A DNA stretch of 59,903 bases from an uncultured Phocaeicola sp. (GCA_948579315.1 CAPAOL010000017.1:1-59903); one strand, 5' to 3'. Positions 19,413-30,537 are shown, numbered from the stretch's first letter. The notes: generated from the sequence alone by a model not told the origin. Translations and numbers: made by a program.

Positions 19413-19453
19413 GAGGATTACATCTCAGTATATTGAGGTGTAGTCCTCGTTTT
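19413..19453 (+). terminator. Terminator after GH95
   Basis: An interrupted stem (GAGGA-TACA-CTCA paired with TGAG-TGTA-TCCTC, 19413-19448) followed by GTTTTAT. It separates GH95 from the MFS operon. Confidence 0.65.
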
Positions 19454-19541
19454 ATGATAAGGCAACCAGCAAAGTAATGAAATAGTAATATTGTCCATAT
19501 CCTCAGTAATTTTTTCTATTCTTTAAATCCTTGAATCCTTG

Positions 19542-19549
19542 TTACTTTG
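19542..19549 (+). promoter_or_regulatory. Probable -7 element of the MFS-DUF5107-GH97 operon
   Basis: TTACTTTG is one mismatch from TAnnTTTG, about 20 bp before ATG 19571 and after the terminator at 19413-19453. No convincing -33 was seen. Confidence 0.4.
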
Positions 19550-19570
19550 CATCATAAAAATAACTAATAT

Positions 19571-20965
19571 ATGATATTCATGAAAACACAATCTAATTTT
19601 TATCTATTTCTTATTGCTTTGATTTCTGCTATGGGAGGTTTCCTATTTGGATATGACTGGGTAGTGATCGGAGGAGCAAAACCTTTTTATGAACAATATT
19701 TTGGTATAGCTGGTAACCCTGTTATGCAGGGATGGGCTATGAGCAGTGCCTTGATTGGTTGTTTGTTTGGGGCGCTAAGTGTCGGTAAGCTGAGTGACCG
19801 TTTGGGACGTAAGCCTATTTTGATTTTGGCAGCAGGATTATTTATCTGTACGGCTGTCGGTACAGGGGCGGTGCATTCTTTTACTTTCTTTAATGTATTT
19901 CGTTTGGTGGGGGGCTTTGCCATTGGGATTGCTTCCAGTTTGTCACCTATGTATATAGCAGAAATAGCTCCGGCACATTTGCGGGGACGGTTTGTGTCCA
20001 TCAATCAGTTGACGGTAGTGTTAGGTATCTTGACTTCTCAGATTGTTAATTGGCAGATAGCCGAGCCTGTGGCATTAGGAGCTACTCATGAAATGATCCG
20101 TGAATCATGGAACGGACAGATGGGATGGCGCTGGATGTTTTGGGCAATGACTGTCCCGGCCGCCTTGTTCTTTGTTTTTAGTTTTATATTACCGGAGAGT
20201 CCTCGTTGGTTAGCCTCTTCGGGAAAGCGGGAGGCTGCACTCAAGGTGTTTACCCGTATGGGAGGAAAGGAATATGCTGTTACTGAGTTGGCGGCCATAG
20301 AAGCGGCTTCAGCCTGTCAGACGCAAGAAGGAGGTTTTCGTCAATTATTGAATCCTGCTATGTATAAAGTGCTGACTATAGGTGTTGTCATGGCTATTTT
20401 GCAGCAATGGTGTGGTATTAATGTTATTTTCAACTATGCACAGGAAATATTTATGGCGGCAGGTTATGGCGTGTCTGATGTCTTGATGAATATTGTGGTG
20501 ACCGGTATTACAAATGTCATATTTACTATTCTAGCCATGTTTGTAGTAGATCGCTGGGGACGTAAGGCATTGACACTGATCGGTTCATTCGGGCTGGCAA
20601 TAATCTATTCTTTTATGGGGGCCGCCTATTATTTTCATATCACCGGAATCGTTCTGTTGATTATTGTCGTAATGGCTATTGCCTGTTATGCCATGACTTT
20701 GGCTACAGTGATGTGGGTCATTATATCCGAAATCTTCCCGAACCGCATCCGTGGTGTTGCCATGTCCGTCTGCACCTTTGCTTTGTGGGCGGCTTGCTTT
20801 ATCCTGACTTATACTTTCCCAATGTTAAATAGTGGCTTGGGAGCTGCCGGAACATTCTGGTTGTATGGATTGATTTGTCTGGGTGGAGGAATTTTTGTTG
20901 TATTCCGGTTGCCGGAAACGAAAGGGAAGAGTTTGGAAGAGATAGAAAAGGAATTAGTGAAATAA
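19571..20965 (+). CDS. MFS sugar porter (sugar:H+ symporter)
   Basis: A 464-residue inner-membrane transporter with 12 predicted helices, of the sugar porter family (XylE/GalP/GLUT type). Signature motifs are present: GGFLFGYDWVVIGGA in helix 1, KLSDRLGRKP in loop 2-3, AEIAPAHLRGRFVS, PESPRWL, QQWCGINVIFNYA in helix 7, and PETKGKSLEEIE at the C-terminus. It would import a monosaccharide released in the periplasm, probably galactose, glucose or a pentose. Start is ATG 19571 or 19580; both precede the first helix. It leads a tight operon: DUF5107-TPR begins 12 bp after its stop, then GH97. Confidence 0.95.
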   Translation: MIFMKTQSNFYLFLIALISAMGGFLFGYDWVVIGGAKPFYEQYFGIAGNPVMQGWAMSSALIGCLFGALSVGKLSDRLGRKPILILAAGLFICTAVGTGAVHSFTFFNVFRLVGGFAIGIASSLSPMYIAEIAPAHLRGRFVSINQLTVVLGILTSQIVNWQIAEPVALGATHEMIRESWNGQMGWRWMFWAMTVPAALFFVFSFILPESPRWLASSGKREAALKVFTRMGGKEYAVTELAAIEAASACQTQEGGFRQLLNPAMYKVLTIGVVMAILQQWCGINVIFNYAQEIFMAAGYGVSDVLMNIVVTGITNVIFTILAMFVVDRWGRKALTLIGSFGLAIIYSFMGAAYYFHITGIVLLIIVVMAIACYAMTLATVMWVIISEIFPNRIRGVAMSVCTFALWAACFILTYTFPMLNSGLGAAGTFWLYGLICLGGGIFVVFRLPETKGKSLEEIEKELVK

Positions 20966-20977
20966 CAATCATTTATT

Positions 20978-23900
20978 ATGGAAAAAATAACTCAATATTT
21001 AATTCAAAGTACTGTACAGGGTAGTGAGGTACGTGCATGGGAAGAAGATATCATGCTTCCTACCTATGAGATAGGAAAGGAAGAGAAGAATCCTATTTTT
21101 CTTGAAAAAAGGGTTTATCAGGGAAGTTGCGGATCAGTCTATCCTTATCCGGTGGTAGAGAAGATTTCAGATAAAAAAGCAGACAAGAGGTATCATGCAT
21201 TGTTTATCGAGAATGAATACATCAAGGTGATGATACTTCCCGAGTTGGGTGGTCGTATACACATGGCTTATGATAAGGTGAAAAAACGTCATTTTGTTTA
21301 TTACAACCAAGTTGTGAAACCGGCATTGGTGGGATTGACAGGACCTTGGATTTCTGGAGGCATCGAATTTAACTGGCCTCAGCATCACCGTCCTTCTACT
21401 TTTTTGCCTACTGATTTTTTGATAGAGGAAAATGCGGACGGCAGTAAGACCATATGGTGTAATGAAGTGGAAAGAATGTTCCGCACCAAAGGTATGCAGG
21501 GATTTACGCTTTATCCGGGCAAAGCTTATATAGAAATAAAAGTGAAGATTTATAATCGTACGTCTTTTCCTCAGACTTTTTTGTGGTGGGCCAATCCTGC
21601 AGTAGTAGTCAATGACCATTATCATTCGGTATTTCCACCTGATGTAAATGCGGTGTTTGATCACGGCAAGCGCGATGTTTCTTCTTTCCCTATTGCTACA
21701 GGAGTTTATTATAAACAAGATTATTCTGCTGGTGTGGATATCTCTAAATATAAGAATATTCCGGTTCCTACATCATATATGGCTATCAAGTCTAAATATG
21801 ATTTTGTGGGTGGCTATGAAGAAGATGTTCGTGGGGGACTTCTACATGTGGCCGATCATCATGTCTCTCCGGGAAAGAAACAATGGACGTGGGGAAATGG
21901 TGATTTCGGCAAGGCTTGGGATCGTAATCTGACTGATGAGGACGGACCTTATATTGAGCTGATGACCGGTATGTATACGGATAACCAACCGGACTTTACT
22001 TGGTTACAGCCCTATGAGGAAAAATCATGGGTACAGTATTTTATGCCTTATAGTGAAGTGGGTTATGTAAAGAATGCAACCAAAGATGCTTTGTTGAATT
22101 TGGAAATAAAGGAAGGTAAAGCCCGTTTGGTGCTTTATACTACGGGAGCGAATAGTGGAGTACGTATTATAGTAAAAGCTATTAAAGGCACTGTATTATT
22201 GGATAAGACTACACAAATTTCGCCATCAGAACCGTTTATTACGACTTTTGCGGCAGAAGGACTAAAAGAAGAGGAGGTATGTGCAGAGGTTCGTGATAAG
22301 GAAGGACAAATTTTGCTTTCTTATCAGGCGGATAAACCGGAAATCAGGCCGGTTCCTGATCCTGCTAAGGCTGCTAAAGATCCTCAGAATATTGCTTCTG
22401 TTGAACAACTGTTTTTGACCGGACTACACTTGGAACAATATCGCCATGCTACTTATAATCCGATGGATTATTATATGGAAGCATTAAGGCGTGAACCGGG
22501 AGATGTACGTTGTAACAATGCGGTGGGGTTATTGTTGATGCGTAAAGGACAATTTGCAATGGCAGAAAGCTATTTCCGGAAAGCGGTGGAAACCTTGACT
22601 GAACGTAATCCGAATCCTTATGACGGTGAACCTTATTATAATTTGGGCTGGAGTTGTATGATGCAACAGAAGTGGGATGAGGCTTATGATGCTTTCTTTA
22701 AGTCGGCATGGAATGCTGCTTGGCAGGATGCGGCTTATTATGCACTAGCACAACTTGACACTCGTAAAGGAAAGTATGAAAGTGCTTTGGACAAGATAGA
22801 CCGTTCATTGATTCGTAATTGGCATAATCACAAAGCGCGTCAGTTGAAAACTTCCATTCTACGCAAATTGGGTCGTAAAGAGGAAGCTTTGGCGCTCGTA
22901 GCTGAATCATTGCAGATAGATCGTTTTAATATGGGATGCCGTTTTGAACATTATCTGTTAACCCGGGATGTGAAAGTGTTGGAGGAAATGAAAGAGTTGA
23001 TGCGTGGTTGGGCGCACGGATATATAGAATACGCATTGGATTTTGCTGCTGCCGGATTGTATGAGGAAGCTTTATCTTTACTGGAATGCCATGTAACCGG
23101 AACTACAGAAATATATCCTGTCGTTTATTATGCAATGGGATATTTCCATACCTGTAAGGGAGATGAGAGTAAAGCATTGGAATATTATCAGCGGGCAGAA
23201 AAAGAGAATCATTCATATTGTTTCCCGAATCGTATAGAAGAAGTATTGATTCTTCAAGATGCCTTACGTCTGAATATTCATGGGGCAAAAGCGGCATATA
23301 GTTTAGGTAATTTCTGGTATGCTAACCGTCAGTATGACAATGCCATTGCCTGTTGGGAACATTCTGCGGCCATAAATCCGGCATATCCCACCGTATGGCG
23401 TAATTTGTCGTTGGCTTATTATAATAAACGCGATGACAAGCAGAAAGCCTTGGAAACTTTGGAAAAAGCTTATGCATTGGATGAGCACGATTCTCGTATC
23501 TTAATGGAGTTGGATCAACTTTATAAACGTTTAGGGCGGCCGCATAGTGAACGTTTGGCTTTTTTGGAAGCACATCTGCCCGAAGTAGAGCAGCGTGATG
23601 ATCTTTCCATTGAACGTATCACTTTGTATAATCAATCAGGCCGCTATGCTGAAGCAAAAGAATTGATTGCCGCGCGTAATTTCCATCCATGGGAAGGAGG
23701 AGAAGGAAAAATCACCGGATAATATGTATTGTGTCGTGTAGAATTAGCAAAGATTGCTTTAAGTGAAAAACGCTATGCCGATGCTTTAGTTCTTTTGGAT
23801 GAAACGGATGCTTATCCATTTAATTTGGGTGAGGGAAAATTGGCAAATGCTGAAGAGAATGATATATGGTATTATAAAGGTGAGGCGTTTCGTGGCTTGG

Positions 23901-24319
23901 GAAATGAGCAACAAGCTATAGATTGCTTTACCAAAGCGACCATCGGTTCTTCAGAACCACAACAGGCTTTCTTCTACAATGACCAACAACCCGATAAGAT
24001 TTTCTATCAAGGTCTGGCATGGCGTGCGTTGGGTAGAGAGGATAAGGCACGCAGCTGCTTTAACAAATTGATAAAGCATGGTGAGAAGCATTTGTTTGAC
24101 CACTGTCGGATTGATTATTTTGCTGTTTCTCTGCCTGATCTGGCTATTTGGGAAGATGACTTGGATAAACGTAACTGCATTCATTGTAATTATGTGATGG
24201 GGTTGGGGTATTTAGGATTGCGTGAAATGGGAAAAGCCATTGATTTTTTGGATAAGGTGCGAGAATTGGACATTAACCATCAAGGTGGACAAATCCATCG
24301 TAATTTGTGTGCTGTATGA
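20978..24319 (+). pseudogene. DUF5107-TPR protein, interrupted by an in-frame TAA
   Basis: A single frame of 1114 codons broken by one TAA at 23720-23722. The first part (914 aa, 20978-23722) contains the DUF5107 domain (about 30-340, mutarotase/carbohydrate-binding-like fold with GGRIHMAYDK and SGGIEFNWPQHH) and TPR repeats from about 470. After the stop, the same frame continues without a gap through more TPR-like repeats (LCRVELAKIALSEKRYADA ...) to TGA 24317-24319. A CAA to TAA change is the simplest explanation. No signal peptide, so cytoplasmic. DUF5107 proteins sit near glycan-use genes but have no assigned reaction. The missing tail is about 18 per cent, so partial function is possible. 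Confidence 0.88.
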
Positions 24320-26301
24320 GAAAAAAGAATTTTTTCCTTTTGTTGGTAACATTGTGTCTGTGCATTTTTGCACAGGCACAAATGCTGTCTGTTTATGAAT
24401 TATCATCCCCAAACGGGCAATTGGTACTTACTGTAGAGAATGGAAGGGTCTTACAATATTCTTTAAGTTTGGAAGGTAGGTCTGTCATTCATCCCTCTGC
24501 TATTTGTATGACGATGCAAAATGGTAATATATGGGGAAAGAATGGTGAAGTGGTAGGGACTTCTACAAGTAGTACTTCTGAGAAGGTTTATCCGGTAGCT
24601 GGTAATTATCGTGAATTAACAGACCATTATAATGAACTTTCCTTGAAATTCAAGGATGGTTATTCAGTTATATTCCGGATGTATAATGAAGGAATGGCAT
24701 ATCGTTTTTGTGGAAATCTTCCGGAGCAGGATTCTTTGATTGTAGTTGATGAAGAAGCTTCTTTTAATCTGGCTGATGATCCGGCAGTTATTTTACCTGA
24801 AACAACTAATTTTACAGCTTGGGAGTTGAGCAATGTGCTTTACGAGGGCATTTCTAAAATAGAAGAACATAAATATGGTATTACACCAACTTTATTTACA
24901 AACAAGGTGCAAAATGTGCGTGTTGTGGTGGCTGAATCGGATTTAAATAACTATCCGGGTATGTATCTTCGTAAAGAAGATGGCAAGATGAAAGGTTATT
25001 GGGCGACCTATCCTAAAACAATAGAGATGGGCAGTTGGGGAAATTTTATTACGGTGGTAAAAGAAAGGGAGAATTATTTAGCACGTACTGCTGGTAACCA
25101 TGCTTTCCCTTGGCGTATGGCTATTGTGGCCAAGGATGATAAGGAACTACTGACTAATGAAATGATTTACTTACTGGCCAAGCCCCAACAAATAAAGGAT
25201 ACGGATTGGATTCGTCCTGGTAAAGCAACTTGGGAATGGTGGCATTGTGCTATTTTGGAAAAAGCTCCTTTCCCTTCTGGTCATCAAAACCTTTCGACAC
25301 AGATGTACAAGTATTATATTGATTTCGCTTCCGAAAACAAAATACCTTATCTACTGGTCGATGTCGGTTGGAGCAATGTTTTTAATCATGCAGATTTGAA
25401 TAAGAATATTGATATAAAAGAGGTGATACGCTATGGAAAAGAAAAAAAAGTAGGTGTATGGCTTTGGACTGTTGCTGCTACTTTATTCCAGCATCCGCAT
25501 TGTTATTTGGATTCTATCAGCAAGTGGGGTGCTGTTGGGGTGAAAATAGATTTTTTTGATCGTGATGATGCTCAAATAATCCCTCAATATGAAAATCTGG
25601 CAAAGGCTTGTGCTGAGCGGCATCTTATGGTGGATTTTCATGGATGCAGCAAGCCTACCGGACTTCATCGGGCATATCCTAATATCCTTTCTTATGAAGC
25701 CATACGATGTGCGGAGTGTTTTAAGTGGGATACCACTTCTAATCCGGATTATCAGCTTCAATGTATCTTTGCCCGTATGTTGGGAGGTGGAATTGATTAT
25801 ACTCCGGGGTCGATGCGTAACAGCACATTGGAAAAATTTAAGCCGATCGATCCGGGGTTGCCTAGTTCATTGGGGACTCGTTCACATGAATTGGCCTTGT
25901 TTGTTGTACTTTCCGCACCATTTGCCAGTTTATGTGATTCTCCGGATGAGTATCGTAAGTATCCTGATATTTTAAAATATTTAGCGGAAGTTCCGACTTC
26001 ATGGGATCAGACGATTCCCTTAGCTGCTTGTGTGGGCGAATATGCTGTGTTGGCTAAGCAGAAAGGAAATACTTGGTATATAGGCGGATTGAACGCTTGG
26101 GGTGAGAGAACAATTCAGGTGGATTGCTCTTTCCTGCCTCAGGATAAGAAATATACCATTGAAATTTTTCAGGATAAAAAAAGAAGTAACAAGAATGCTA
26201 ATTTATACGAACATAAAATAATGGATATGGATAATAAGAATATTATTGAAATGTTTATGGCTTCTGGTGGGGGATTTGTAATGGTCATTCGTGAAAAGTA
26301 A
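24316..26301 (+). CDS. GH97 glycosidase, retaining (alpha-galactosidase-like)
   Basis: A 661-residue GH97 enzyme with a Sec signal peptide (cleavage after CIFAQA). ATG 24316 overlaps the upstream stop (ATGA), implying coupling; an alternative GTG at 24307 is less likely. The family splits into inverting alpha-glucosidases (SusB), which use Glu bases, and retaining enzymes, which use an Asp nucleophile. Here GVKIDFFD places Asp at 412, matching the retaining nucleophile, and the later block reads VDFHGCSKPTG, without the Glu that SusB has in its NxHE motif. It is therefore predicted to be retaining, like the B. thetaiotaomicron GH97 alpha-galactosidase. An arabinopyranosidase activity is also possible. 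Confidence 0.93.
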   Translation: MRKKNFFLLLVTLCLCIFAQAQMLSVYELSSPNGQLVLTVENGRVLQYSLSLEGRSVIHPSAICMTMQNGNIWGKNGEVVGTSTSSTSEKVYPVAGNYRELTDHYNELSLKFKDGYSVIFRMYNEGMAYRFCGNLPEQDSLIVVDEEASFNLADDPAVILPETTNFTAWELSNVLYEGISKIEEHKYGITPTLFTNKVQNVRVVVAESDLNNYPGMYLRKEDGKMKGYWATYPKTIEMGSWGNFITVVKERENYLARTAGNHAFPWRMAIVAKDDKELLTNEMIYLLAKPQQIKDTDWIRPGKATWEWWHCAILEKAPFPSGHQNLSTQMYKYYIDFASENKIPYLLVDVGWSNVFNHADLNKNIDIKEVIRYGKEKKVGVWLWTVAATLFQHPHCYLDSISKWGAVGVKIDFFDRDDAQIIPQYENLAKACAERHLMVDFHGCSKPTGLHRAYPNILSYEAIRCAECFKWDTTSNPDYQLQCIFARMLGGGIDYTPGSMRNSTLEKFKPIDPGLPSSLGTRSHELALFVVLSAPFASLCDSPDEYRKYPDILKYLAEVPTSWDQTIPLAACVGEYAVLAKQKGNTWYIGGLNAWGERTIQVDCSFLPQDKKYTIEIFQDKKRSNKNANLYEHKIMDMDNKNIIEMFMASGGGFVMVIREK

Positions 26302-26325
26302 TAGAGGGCAATCCTCTATTTCTTT
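26301..26325 (+). terminator. Terminator after GH97
   Basis: ATAGAGG (26301-26307) and CCTCTAT (26313-26319) with a 5-nt loop, then TTCTTTT. It ends the MFS-DUF5107-GH97 operon. Confidence 0.7.
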
Positions 26326-26356
26326 TATATTGGCATTATTTATCCTTTTTTTCTTT

Positions 26357-26364
26357 TATCTTTG
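26357..26364 (+). promoter_or_regulatory. -7 element of the hybrid sensor gene
   Basis: TATCTTTG matches TAnnTTTG and lies 20 bp before ATG 26385, right after the terminator. Confidence 0.55.
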
Positions 26365-26384
26365 GCTCAAATTTTGAACAGGCT

Positions 26385-29300
26385 ATGAAAAAGACTTTGC
26401 TCATTTTATGTTGTTTGTATGTTGTATTTACATTACAGGCTGTTGATAAGGGATTATCCAATTTTTATTTTTCTCATATAACGGGTGAAAATGGACTATC
26501 ACAAAGTAATGTGAAGGCTATCATTCAGGATAGTTACGGGTTTATGTGGTTTGGTACAAAAAATGGTTTGAACCGTTTTGATGGAACTTCTATTGTACAG
26601 ATGAACTGTGATGACTATGTAGTCGGTACCGGAAACCATAATATTTCTGCTTTGTTTGAAGATAAGGAACGTCAGTTATGGGTAGGAACGGATAGAGGAG
26701 TCTATCGTTATAATCCTGCCTTGGATATATTCACGGCAATGAATATGGAAACAGAGGAAGGGGTGAATATGAATAATTGGGTATCTAATATTGTGGCGGA
26801 TTCTATTGGTAATATTTGGATTGTGATTCCTGATCAGGGAGTTTTTCGCTATAAGGATGAGAAACTTTATTTTTATGAAGTAACCAACAAAGAGCATTTT
26901 AAAACAGAAGCTCCGGATTGTATTTTGGTACGCCCTGATGGTGATGTCTGGGTTGGTACATGGGGGGGCGGACTTTTTCGATATGATAGAAATACGGATA
27001 AATTTGAACAATATTGTGTTGATAAAACCGGGCGTTCGTTAAAGGGAAAGAATATTAATTCTATTTGTAATTATGGTGATTGGATTGCAATGGCTATTCA
27101 TGAAGGGGAATTGATGAAATATAATCCCAGTACGAATCAGCTTGTAAAAATAGATATACCTGAGGCTAACCATACATTTGTACGTAATGTGGCTTGTTTT
27201 GACGATGAACTGTGGGTGGGAACTCATGAAGGCTTATTTGTTGTGAATGAGAGGAAGAATAAAAGAGTTCATTTGAAACAAGATTTGATGCGTTCGTTCA
27301 GTCTGTCGGATAAGATTATTTATACTATTTATCAAGATCGGGAAGGGGGAATTTGGCTGGGAACCATGTTTGGCGGAGTGAATTATCTGCCTCATCATGA
27401 CTTGTTATTTGATAAATATGTACCTGGAAGTGATGGGCGTTCGTTGACCACAAAATGGATAAGGGAAATAGCTTCTGATAATAAGGGAAATATATGGGTT
27501 GGAACTGAAGACGATGGAATTAATATATTGGATATTGCTTCTGGACAGGTAAACCGATTGAGGTTAGATGATGATGATAAAAGGAGTCATATGGTTACTT
27601 TGGGGATGTTTGTTAAAGGAAACCAACTGTTTTGTGGTTTGTTCAAACAAGGATTGGATGTGATTCAGTTGCCAGAGAATAAAGTTTATCATTATACTCC
27701 TGAGGAGTTGAATATAGGAGAAGGAAGTGTTTATACTTTCTTTATAGATGAGGCAGGATATAAGTGGATTGGCACAGGTTGGGGACTTTATAAAGCGGCT
27801 CCTGCAAGTTTTCATTTTGAAAAGGTGGAAGAAGTGGGTTTTGATTGGATTTTCGATGCATTTCAAGATAAGGATGGAATGATATGGTTCGCTTCCATGG
27901 GAAACGGATTATGGAAGCATGATCCGGGAAAGAATAGCTTTAAAAAGTATACTTATGAGGAAGGTAAGGAGAATACATTGGGATCCAATTCTGTCAGTTC
28001 GGTAATGCAGGATAGTAAAGGGCGGATTTGGATTTCCACTGATCGTGGTGGAATTTGTCGTTACAATTCTCAAACGGATGATTTTACCTCTTTTTCCATT
28101 AAAGACGGTTTGCCGGATGATGTGGCTTATAAGATATTGGAAGATGAGCAATCAAATTTATGGTTCGGGACAAATCGGGGGCTGGTCAGGTTTAATCCGG
28201 AATCGAAGGACGTGCGGGTATATACTACTAAGGATGGTTTGTTAGGGAATCAGTTTAATTATAAGTCAGCTTTGAAGGGGGAGGATGGTAAGTTTTATTT
28301 TGGCGGTATAGACGGATTGATTGCATTTGATCCTAATTCTTCGGAAAAAATCAATTTCTTGCCACCTGTTTATATCTCAAAATTCAGTATTTATAATCAG
28401 GAGATAACAGTTCATACTCCTAATTCTCCTTTGAAAAAGTGTATAGAACATACGGATGAAATCGTATTGCCTTATGATCAGTCAAATATTAGTTTTGATG
28501 TTGCTTTATTAAGTTATTCTACTACGGAATCCAATCAATACTATTATAAGTTGGTTCCCTTGGATAAAGATTGGATAAGAGCGGCAAGTAATCAGAATAT
28601 CTCTTATGCAAAATTGCCTCCGGGAAATTATACTTTACAGGTTCGGGCTACCAATAGTGTCAAAGAAGGTCCCTATGCTACCCGGTCTTTATCTATTGTT
28701 ATTCTGCCTCCTTGGTGGCAGTCGGTTTGGGCTTATTTCCTGTATATTATCTGGGGAATCTGTGTTGTACTTTGTTGGTTCTTCTGGTATAAAAGACGTA
28801 AAGAGAAACAGATGGAAGAAAAGCAGAAGTTATTTGAAGTTGAGAAAGAGAAAGAACTCTATGAATCAAAAGTCAGTTTCTTTACTGAGATAGCTCATGA
28901 GGTGCGCACGCCCTTGACATTGATTAATGGTCCATTGGAAGCCATTGAGGAAATGGATATCAAGGATCAGAAATTGAACAAAAATTTGAAAGTAATCGGG
29001 CAGAATACCAAGAGATTATTAGACCTGACCGGCCAGCTGCTTGATTTTCAAAAAATAGGAGCGAGTAAATTTGAATTGAAATTTGAAACGGTTGATGTAA
29101 CGGCATTGCTGAATGAAACGATTACTCGTTTTGAGCCTACTATTCTGCAAAAGCAGAAAGAGTTATTGCAACATATTCCCCAAGAAAGAATTATGGCTGC
29201 CATAGATAAGGAGGCTATCACAAAAGTATTGAGTAATTTGTTGAATAATGCTTTGAAATATGCCCGTCATACCATTATGATAGATTTATTCCAAGATGGA

Positions 29301-30422
29301 GTAGATTTTACAGTTCGTGTTGTCAGTGATGGAGAAAAGATACCTGAAGCGTCCAGCCAGCAGATTTTTGAACCCTTTTATCAGGTAGAAAAGAAGAAGG
29401 ATACAGTTCGGATGGGAGTAGGCATAGGGTTACCTTTAGCTCGTTCGCTAGCCACTTTGCATAAAGGCAGGCTTTATTTGGATATAGAACAACCGGAGAA
29501 TACATTTGTTTTGACCATTCCTTTGAATAAGGAGGAAGTAAGGCAGCAAATAGAGAAGGTCGTTGAGCAAAATATAGAAGTATTGGATGAGGAAACATCA
29601 ACAGAAACAGACCAGATGAAAGGTTATACTTTATTGTTAGTAGAGGACAATGAAAGCATGAGATCTTTTATCTTTGAACGATTAGAAGCCTTGTTTACAG
29701 TAGAAACCGCTGTGAATGGGCAGGAAGCGTTGGATATTTTACGTAGTAATCACATAGATTTGGTTATCAGTGATATAATGATGCCGGTGATGAATGGCTA
29801 TGAATTATGTAAGGAAATAAAGGCGGATATTGATTTGTGCCATATTCCGGTTATTTTCCTTACCGCCAAGAACGATTTGGAGAGTAAGATTAACGGATTG
29901 AAGATAGGAGCAGAAGCTTATGTGGAAAAGCCTTTTTCTTTCAACTATTTGAAGACTCAGATTTTATCTTTACTCAGTAATCGAAGGAAAGAGCGTGAGG
30001 CATTCTCCAAACGTCCTTTTTTCCCTGTGCATAATATGCAGATGAACAAGGCGGATGAGGAGTTTATGAATAAAGTGATCAATGTGATTCAAGAGAATAT
30101 CTCGGATGAAAATTTTAATGTGGAACGTATGGCTGATATCTTATGTATGAGCCGTTCCAGCTTGTTGAGGAAAATAAAGATTCTATTTAATCTTTCACCC
30201 ATAGATTTCATCCGGTTGATCCGTTTGAAAAAAGCAGCCGAACTGATTCAGGAAGGTAAGTATCGTATTGGGGATATCTGTTATATGGTAGGAATAAACT
30301 CTTCATCTTACTTCAGCAAATTATTTTTAAAACAATTTGGAATGACTCCGAAAGAGTTTGAGAAACAGTATCAAACATCCAAGGAAAAAGTTAAAATAGA
30401 TCTGACGGGAATCTCTGATTGA
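26385..30422 (+). CDS. Hybrid two-component system sensor/regulator (HTCS)
   Basis: A 1345-residue single-protein sensor and transcription factor spanning the inner membrane. In order: signal peptide (1-19); about 14 beta-propeller blades of the Reg_prop type (MWFGTKNGLNRFDG, LWVGTDRGVYRYN and so on, to about 680); Y_Y_Y domain; transmembrane helix (about 776-803); HisKA with His838 (EIAHEVRTPLTL); HATPase (NLLNNALKYA); receiver domain with phospho-acceptor Asp1130 (VISDIMMPVMNG); and a C-terminal AraC-type HTH (about 1225-1335). HTCS proteins bind an oligosaccharide in the periplasm and activate the adjacent PUL, here probably the genes from 30626 onward. All phosphorelay residues are intact. 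Confidence 0.97.
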   Translation: MKKTLLILCCLYVVFTLQAVDKGLSNFYFSHITGENGLSQSNVKAIIQDSYGFMWFGTKNGLNRFDGTSIVQMNCDDYVVGTGNHNISALFEDKERQLWVGTDRGVYRYNPALDIFTAMNMETEEGVNMNNWVSNIVADSIGNIWIVIPDQGVFRYKDEKLYFYEVTNKEHFKTEAPDCILVRPDGDVWVGTWGGGLFRYDRNTDKFEQYCVDKTGRSLKGKNINSICNYGDWIAMAIHEGELMKYNPSTNQLVKIDIPEANHTFVRNVACFDDELWVGTHEGLFVVNERKNKRVHLKQDLMRSFSLSDKIIYTIYQDREGGIWLGTMFGGVNYLPHHDLLFDKYVPGSDGRSLTTKWIREIASDNKGNIWVGTEDDGINILDIASGQVNRLRLDDDDKRSHMVTLGMFVKGNQLFCGLFKQGLDVIQLPENKVYHYTPEELNIGEGSVYTFFIDEAGYKWIGTGWGLYKAAPASFHFEKVEEVGFDWIFDAFQDKDGMIWFASMGNGLWKHDPGKNSFKKYTYEEGKENTLGSNSVSSVMQDSKGRIWISTDRGGICRYNSQTDDFTSFSIKDGLPDDVAYKILEDEQSNLWFGTNRGLVRFNPESKDVRVYTTKDGLLGNQFNYKSALKGEDGKFYFGGIDGLIAFDPNSSEKINFLPPVYISKFSIYNQEITVHTPNSPLKKCIEHTDEIVLPYDQSNISFDVALLSYSTTESNQYYYKLVPLDKDWIRAASNQNISYAKLPPGNYTLQVRATNSVKEGPYATRSLSIVILPPWWQSVWAYFLYIIWGICVVLCWFFWYKRRKEKQMEEKQKLFEVEKEKELYESKVSFFTEIAHEVRTPLTLINGPLEAIEEMDIKDQKLNKNLKVIGQNTKRLLDLTGQLLDFQKIGASKFELKFETVDVTALLNETITRFEPTILQKQKELLQHIPQERIMAAIDKEAITKVLSNLLNNALKYARHTIMIDLFQDGVDFTVRVVSDGEKIPEASSQQIFEPFYQVEKKKDTVRMGVGIGLPLARSLATLHKGRLYLDIEQPENTFVLTIPLNKEEVRQQIEKVVEQNIEVLDEETSTETDQMKGYTLLLVEDNESMRSFIFERLEALFTVETAVNGQEALDILRSNHIDLVISDIMMPVMNGYELCKEIKADIDLCHIPVIFLTAKNDLESKINGLKIGAEAYVEKPFSFNYLKTQILSLLSNRRKEREAFSKRPFFPVHNMQMNKADEEFMNKVINVIQENISDENFNVERMADILCMSRSSLLRKIKILFNLSPIDFIRLIRLKKAAELIQEGKYRIGDICYMVGINSSSYFSKLFLKQFGMTPKEFEKQYQTSKEKVKIDLTGISD

Positions 30423-30429
30423 AAGAAAT

Positions 30430-30504
30430 GCAGCAAAAAATGATGCATTTGCGGATTCTGCGGGTGCAGATGCGTCATTGCTGCAAAAATCCTATTTATT
30501 GCAG
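30430..30504 (+). terminator. Long stem-loop and overlapping small hairpin after the HTCS gene
   Basis: GCAGCAA and TGATGCATTTGC (30430-30452, with a 4-nt bulge) pair with 30466-30484. The end of that stem also forms a second hairpin (CTGCAA 30481-30486 with TTGCAG 30499-30504), so the two structures exclude each other. There is no T tract; it could be a terminator or a protein/RNA-binding structure before the PUL. Confidence 0.45.
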
Positions 30505-30537
30505 CGTTTGTATATTAACAGGTTGTCAAGATATGCC

